Assembly (NCBI GenBank): GCA_017610505.1
Contig: JAFCBX010000027.1
Coordinates: 1-8,363 of the forward strand
Direction of reading: 5' to 3'
Origin: Methanosarcinales archaeon
GTDB lineage: Archaea > Nanobdellota > Nanobdellia > Woesearchaeales > CG1-02-33-12
DNA: 8,363 bases
The position numbers were made by a program, and so were the translations under genes. The notes below the pieces were generated by a model. It was not told the origin of the DNA, did no database searches, and saw only the letters and a list, made by a program, of their open reading frames with translations. Position 1 is the stretch's first letter. The number at the start of each line of letters is the position of its first letter. Below are positions 6,783 to 8,363 of this stretch, in pieces.

Positions 6783-6950
6783 ATGTCTAAAGGAACTGCC
6801 TCAATGGGCAAGAAAAGCGGAAAGAAGAACATGATTCACTGCCGCAGGTGCGGCAAGAGAACATATCACATAAGGAAAAAAGTATGCTCTTCATGCGGGT
6901 TTGGAAAGTCTGCTAAGCTTAGAAGCTATAAATGGCAGAAAGATAAATAA
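6783..6950 (+). CDS. rpl37e: 50S ribosomal protein L37e
   Basis: A large-subunit zinc-ribbon ribosomal protein of archaea and eukaryotes, 55 residues. It starts MSKGTASMGKKSGKKN, close to the family start (MTKGTSSFGKR in eukaryotes). The zinc ligands are Cys20-x2-Cys23 and Cys35-x2-Cys38, in CRRCGKRTYHIRKKVCSSCGF minus its last residue. A basic tail (KLRSYKWQKDK) follows. All four cysteines are present, so this is the zinc-binding form. It is second in the Sm-like/L37e operon, with its own ribosome site, and ends 8 bp before the convergent corA stop. Confidence 0.95.
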   Translation: MSKGTASMGKKSGKKNMIHCRRCGKRTYHIRKKVCSSCGFGKSAKLRSYKWQKDK

Positions 6951-6958
6951 AAATATTT
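6941..6958 (-). terminator. Possible T-rich terminator after corA
   Basis: Just past the corA stop, the minus strand reads AAATATTTTTATTTATC. A T-rich stretch like this suits archaeal intrinsic or aCPSF1-dependent termination. It overlaps the rpl37e stop on the other strand. Confidence 0.3.
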
Positions 6959-7882
6959 CTAAAATAATTTCTTTTTCCAGAGAATAATAACCCCAATTAT
7001 TGAGAGGGCTAGTGAAACCACCATTGTAATGGGGAAAGCATATGGTGAGTTCTGAAATGGCAGGACAATATTCATGCCATAAATGCTTGCAACAAGGGTT
7101 GGCAGCATCAGGATTAGGGTTATGGATGTAAGCAATTTCATAACAGTGTTTAGATTATTTGATATTAGTGAGGCAGATGTATCTGTCATCCCGCTGAGAA
7201 TATTTGAGTAAATCTTAGCCATTTCAATTGCCTGCTTATTCTCTTCTGTTGTATCCTCAAGAAGCTCTTTGTCATGCTCAAATTGTGTAAATACATTTGT
7301 TTTGGTTAATCTTTCAATTAAAAACTGATTTGATTTTAATGATGTGCTGAAATAAACCAATGATTTTTGAATATTTAATAATCCGAGAATATCTTTATTT
7401 TGCATTGTTTTTTCCAGACCCTCTTGAATAATATGAACCTTTTTATTAATCATATTAAGGTAGCTTAAGTAAGTTTTTGCAGAAATTAACAATATTCTTA
7501 GTGTTGTCTGAATTTTTTTTGCAGTGTAAAGCCTTCGGGATTTTAATTGGGTTATTACATCATTATCATTAAAGCAGAGAGTTATTAGGTAATTATCAAT
7601 AAGGATTATTCCCAATGGTATTGTTGAATATTCCAGTTCAGCATTATTTGAATTTTTCTGTGGAGTTCTTGTTATAATAAAAAGAAAGTTTTCATCCCTT
7701 TCCATGTCAGGCATCTCATCCATATCCTTGAGAGAAGATATAACATCCTGCGGCATTTCAATGATATGGCTTATTTTGGACAATTCTTTTCTAGTTGGGC
7801 AGATGAGATTTATCCAGCACCCCCTTGCAGGCTTTTTTATTAATTTAAGTTCCCCTTTGAATGACTTGAATATTTCTATCAT
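6959..7882 (-). CDS. corA: CorA-family magnesium/divalent cation channel
   Basis: An inner-membrane Mg2+ (possibly Co2+/Ni2+) channel, expected to be a pentamer. The 307 residues fit CorA: a cytoplasmic N-terminal domain (about 1-130), a long helical stalk (about 130-245), TM1 (about 250-268), the signature YGMN (268-271) that forms the selectivity filter, an external loop, TM2 (about 283-302) and a basic tail (WKKKLF). The loop reads NIVLPFQNSPYAF and lacks the acidic residue of the classical MPEL loop; this variant is common in one CorA subgroup, so transport is still likely. The start at 7882 lies about 26-30 bp from a TATA box, so the mRNA is nearly leaderless. It is divergent from tRNA-Leu and convergent with rpl37e. 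Substrate is by homology; Zn2+ export is a possible alternative. Confidence 0.92.
   Translation of the reverse strand: MIEIFKSFKGELKLIKKPARGCWINLICPTRKELSKISHIIEMPQDVISSLKDMDEMPDMERDENFLFIITRTPQKNSNNAELEYSTIPLGIILIDNYLITLCFNDNDVITQLKSRRLYTAKKIQTTLRILLISAKTYLSYLNMINKKVHIIQEGLEKTMQNKDILGLLNIQKSLVYFSTSLKSNQFLIERLTKTNVFTQFEHDKELLEDTTEENKQAIEMAKIYSNILSGMTDTSASLISNNLNTVMKLLTSITLILMLPTLVASIYGMNIVLPFQNSPYAFPITMVVSLALSIIGVIILWKKKLF
6968..6976 (+). terminator. Possible oligo-T terminator after rpl37e
   Basis: TTTCTTTTT lies 18 bp past the rpl37e stop, inside the 3' end of the convergent corA gene. No stem is needed for archaeal oligo-T termination. Confidence 0.3.
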
Positions 7883-7907
7883 GTTGCTTTGTTTAATTCT
7901 TAACTTC

Positions 7908-7915
7908 TATTTAAA
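7908..7915 (-). promoter_or_regulatory. TATA box of corA
   Basis: The minus strand reads TTTAAATA, centred about 29 bp from the corA ATG, predicting a transcript with at most a few leader bases. No ribosome site is visible between the two. Confidence 0.45.
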
Positions 7916-7959
7916 TGATTTGTTTTTTTGAAATCATATCATCTTTAAACAAAAAGCTT

Positions 7960-7967
7960 TTTATATA
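7960..7967 (+). promoter_or_regulatory. TATA box of tRNA-Leu
   Basis: TTTATATA directly after CAAAAAGCTT (7950-7959). Its centre is about 26.5 bp upstream of G7990, the first base of the mature tRNA, so transcription may start at or within a few bases of the tRNA itself. Confidence 0.65.
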
Positions 7968-7989
7968 TTAATTATGTTGCTCTTTTTAT

Positions 7990-8073
7990 GCGGGGATGCC
8001 GGAGTGGTCAAACGGGACAGGTTTAGGACCTGTTGGCTTAGTGCCTACGAGGGTTCAAATCCCTTTCCCCGCA
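7990..8073 (+). tRNA. tRNA-Leu (anticodon UAG)
   Basis: A class II tRNA of 84 nt. The acceptor stem is GCGGGGA (7990-7996) with TCCCCGC (8066-8072), 7 perfect pairs, and discriminator A8073. The D stem is CCG/CGG (7999-8001, 8013-8015) with G18G19 at 8006-8007. The anticodon stem is ACAGG/CCTGT (8017-8021, 8029-8033) and its loop TTTAGGA holds anticodon TAG (8024-8026). The long variable arm has a GGC/GCC stem (8035-8037, 8043-8045). The T arm is GAGGG-TTCAAAT-CCCTT (8049-8065). The long variable arm and discriminator A agree with Leu. The next bases are CTT, so CCA must be added by the CCA-adding enzyme. No intron is present. Confidence 0.96.
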
Positions 8074-8098
8074 CTTATTCTGTGTGTTTAACTATTCT

Positions 8099-8281
8099 TT
8101 ATGCACTTTTTTTAATTAATCTATCAATTAACCCCGAAACATTAATTGATTTATTCTTCAGCTTCACGATGTTTTCCATACTTAATGTCATATCTATTCT
8201 TTTCTTTTCAAAAGGTAGCACACCATATTTATCGAAGAATTGCCACATTTCAAATATTTTTATTTCTTTTTTTGACAGCAT
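8099..8281 (-). CDS. Small hypothetical protein (60 residues)
   Basis: Not recognised. The protein is lysine-rich and looks mostly helical, with an N-terminal MLSKKEIKIFEMWQFFDKYG and a C-terminal LIDRLIKKSA; no signal peptide, membrane segment or metal motif is visible. ATG 8281 is preceded by GGTGAG with 4 nt spacing, a good ribosome site and the reason for this start. The same frame stays open upstream to the window edge, so it could instead be the 3' end of a longer protein. It overlaps by 22 bp the possible end of another minus-strand frame, which would fit coupled translation. Its stop is 26 bp from the convergent tRNA-Leu gene. Confidence 0.5.
   Translation of the reverse strand: MLSKKEIKIFEMWQFFDKYGVLPFEKKRIDMTLSMENIVKLKNKSINVSGLIDRLIKKSA
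8107..8113 (+). terminator. Oligo-T terminator after tRNA-Leu
   Basis: Seven T residues begin 34 nt past the tRNA 3' end, a normal archaeal tRNA terminator. They overlap the last codons of the small minus-strand ORF, where they are read as Lys codons. Confidence 0.5.
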
Positions 8282-8363
8282 TTTCTCACCATTTTTTCTA
8301 TTTTTGCTATACTTTGTATATTTTCCTTTGCTATTTTTTTTATCTTCCTCATCAATTTTTTCT
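8260..8363 (-). CDS. Possible 3' end of an upstream gene (partial)
   Basis: A frame open from the right edge ends with TAA at 8262-8260. The visible C-terminus includes LMRKIKKIAKENIQSIAKIE, a lysine-rich amphipathic helix with regularly spaced Ile, then a CCQKKK tail. It looks more protein-like than the other open frame here (which reads EKIDEEDKKNSKGKY). If real, its last 22 bp overlap the small ORF starting at 8281, a typical operon overlap. Only about 33 residues are visible, so no function can be given. Confidence 0.3.
   Translation of the reverse strand, partial: KKLMRKIKKIAKENIQSIAKIEKMVRKCCQKKK

Noticed and set aside
7704..7931. 75-codon plus-strand frame opposite the corA start
   Set aside because: It is antisense to conserved corA codons, has no ribosome site and resembles no known protein.
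7951..7962. Palindrome AAAAAGCTTTTT as an operator
   Set aside because: It is A/T-tract symmetry overlapping the BRE and TATA of tRNA-Leu, easily expected in AT-rich DNA.
1..8363. Insertion sequence, prophage or CRISPR array
   Set aside because: No transposase or phage gene, no regularly spaced repeats and no target-site duplications were seen.

Overview
The window looks like a piece of a small, AT-rich archaeal chromosome. The markers are a eukaryote/archaea-type ribosomal protein pair (S8e and L37e), an archaeal Sm-like protein directly followed by L37e, TATA boxes about 26 bp upstream of several genes with almost no 5' leader, and a tRNA-Leu gene without an encoded CCA end. Short intergenic gaps, overlapping convergent stops and lysine/isoleucine-rich proteins would suit a DPANN-type lineage (Woesearchaeota/Pacearchaeota-like). 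That placement is inference; no lineage marker is decisive.

Layout. Positions 1-2705 carry two overlapping plus-strand genes: a glucosyl-3-phosphoglycerate synthase (5' end cut by the window edge) and a GH13 sucrose-phosphorylase-family enzyme closest to glucosylglycerate phosphorylases. Together they suggest making and recycling glucosylglycerate, a compatible solute. A 180-200 bp gap follows, holding a TATA box, a 22-codon Ile-rich mini-ORF and a long inverted repeat with two competing inner hairpins. It leads into ileS (2906-6040), an IleRS whose HIGH motif is rearranged to GLHH. ileS converges on rps8e (minus), sharing its TTAA stop. rps8e is divergent from an Sm-like gene and rpl37e (plus). 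corA (minus, Mg2+ channel family) converges on rpl37e and is divergent from tRNA-Leu(UAG). The right edge holds a 60-residue unknown ORF and possibly the 3' end of another gene, both on the minus strand.

Most of the window is ordinary translation and RNA-handling machinery. The parts worth a second look are the ileS leader region (candidate Ile-responsive attenuator or structured RNA), the GXHH-type IleRS active site, the glucosylglycerate gene pair in an archaeal setting, and a tRNA promoter placed so that the transcript could start at the mature tRNA 5' end. No insertion sequence, CRISPR array or phage gene was seen.
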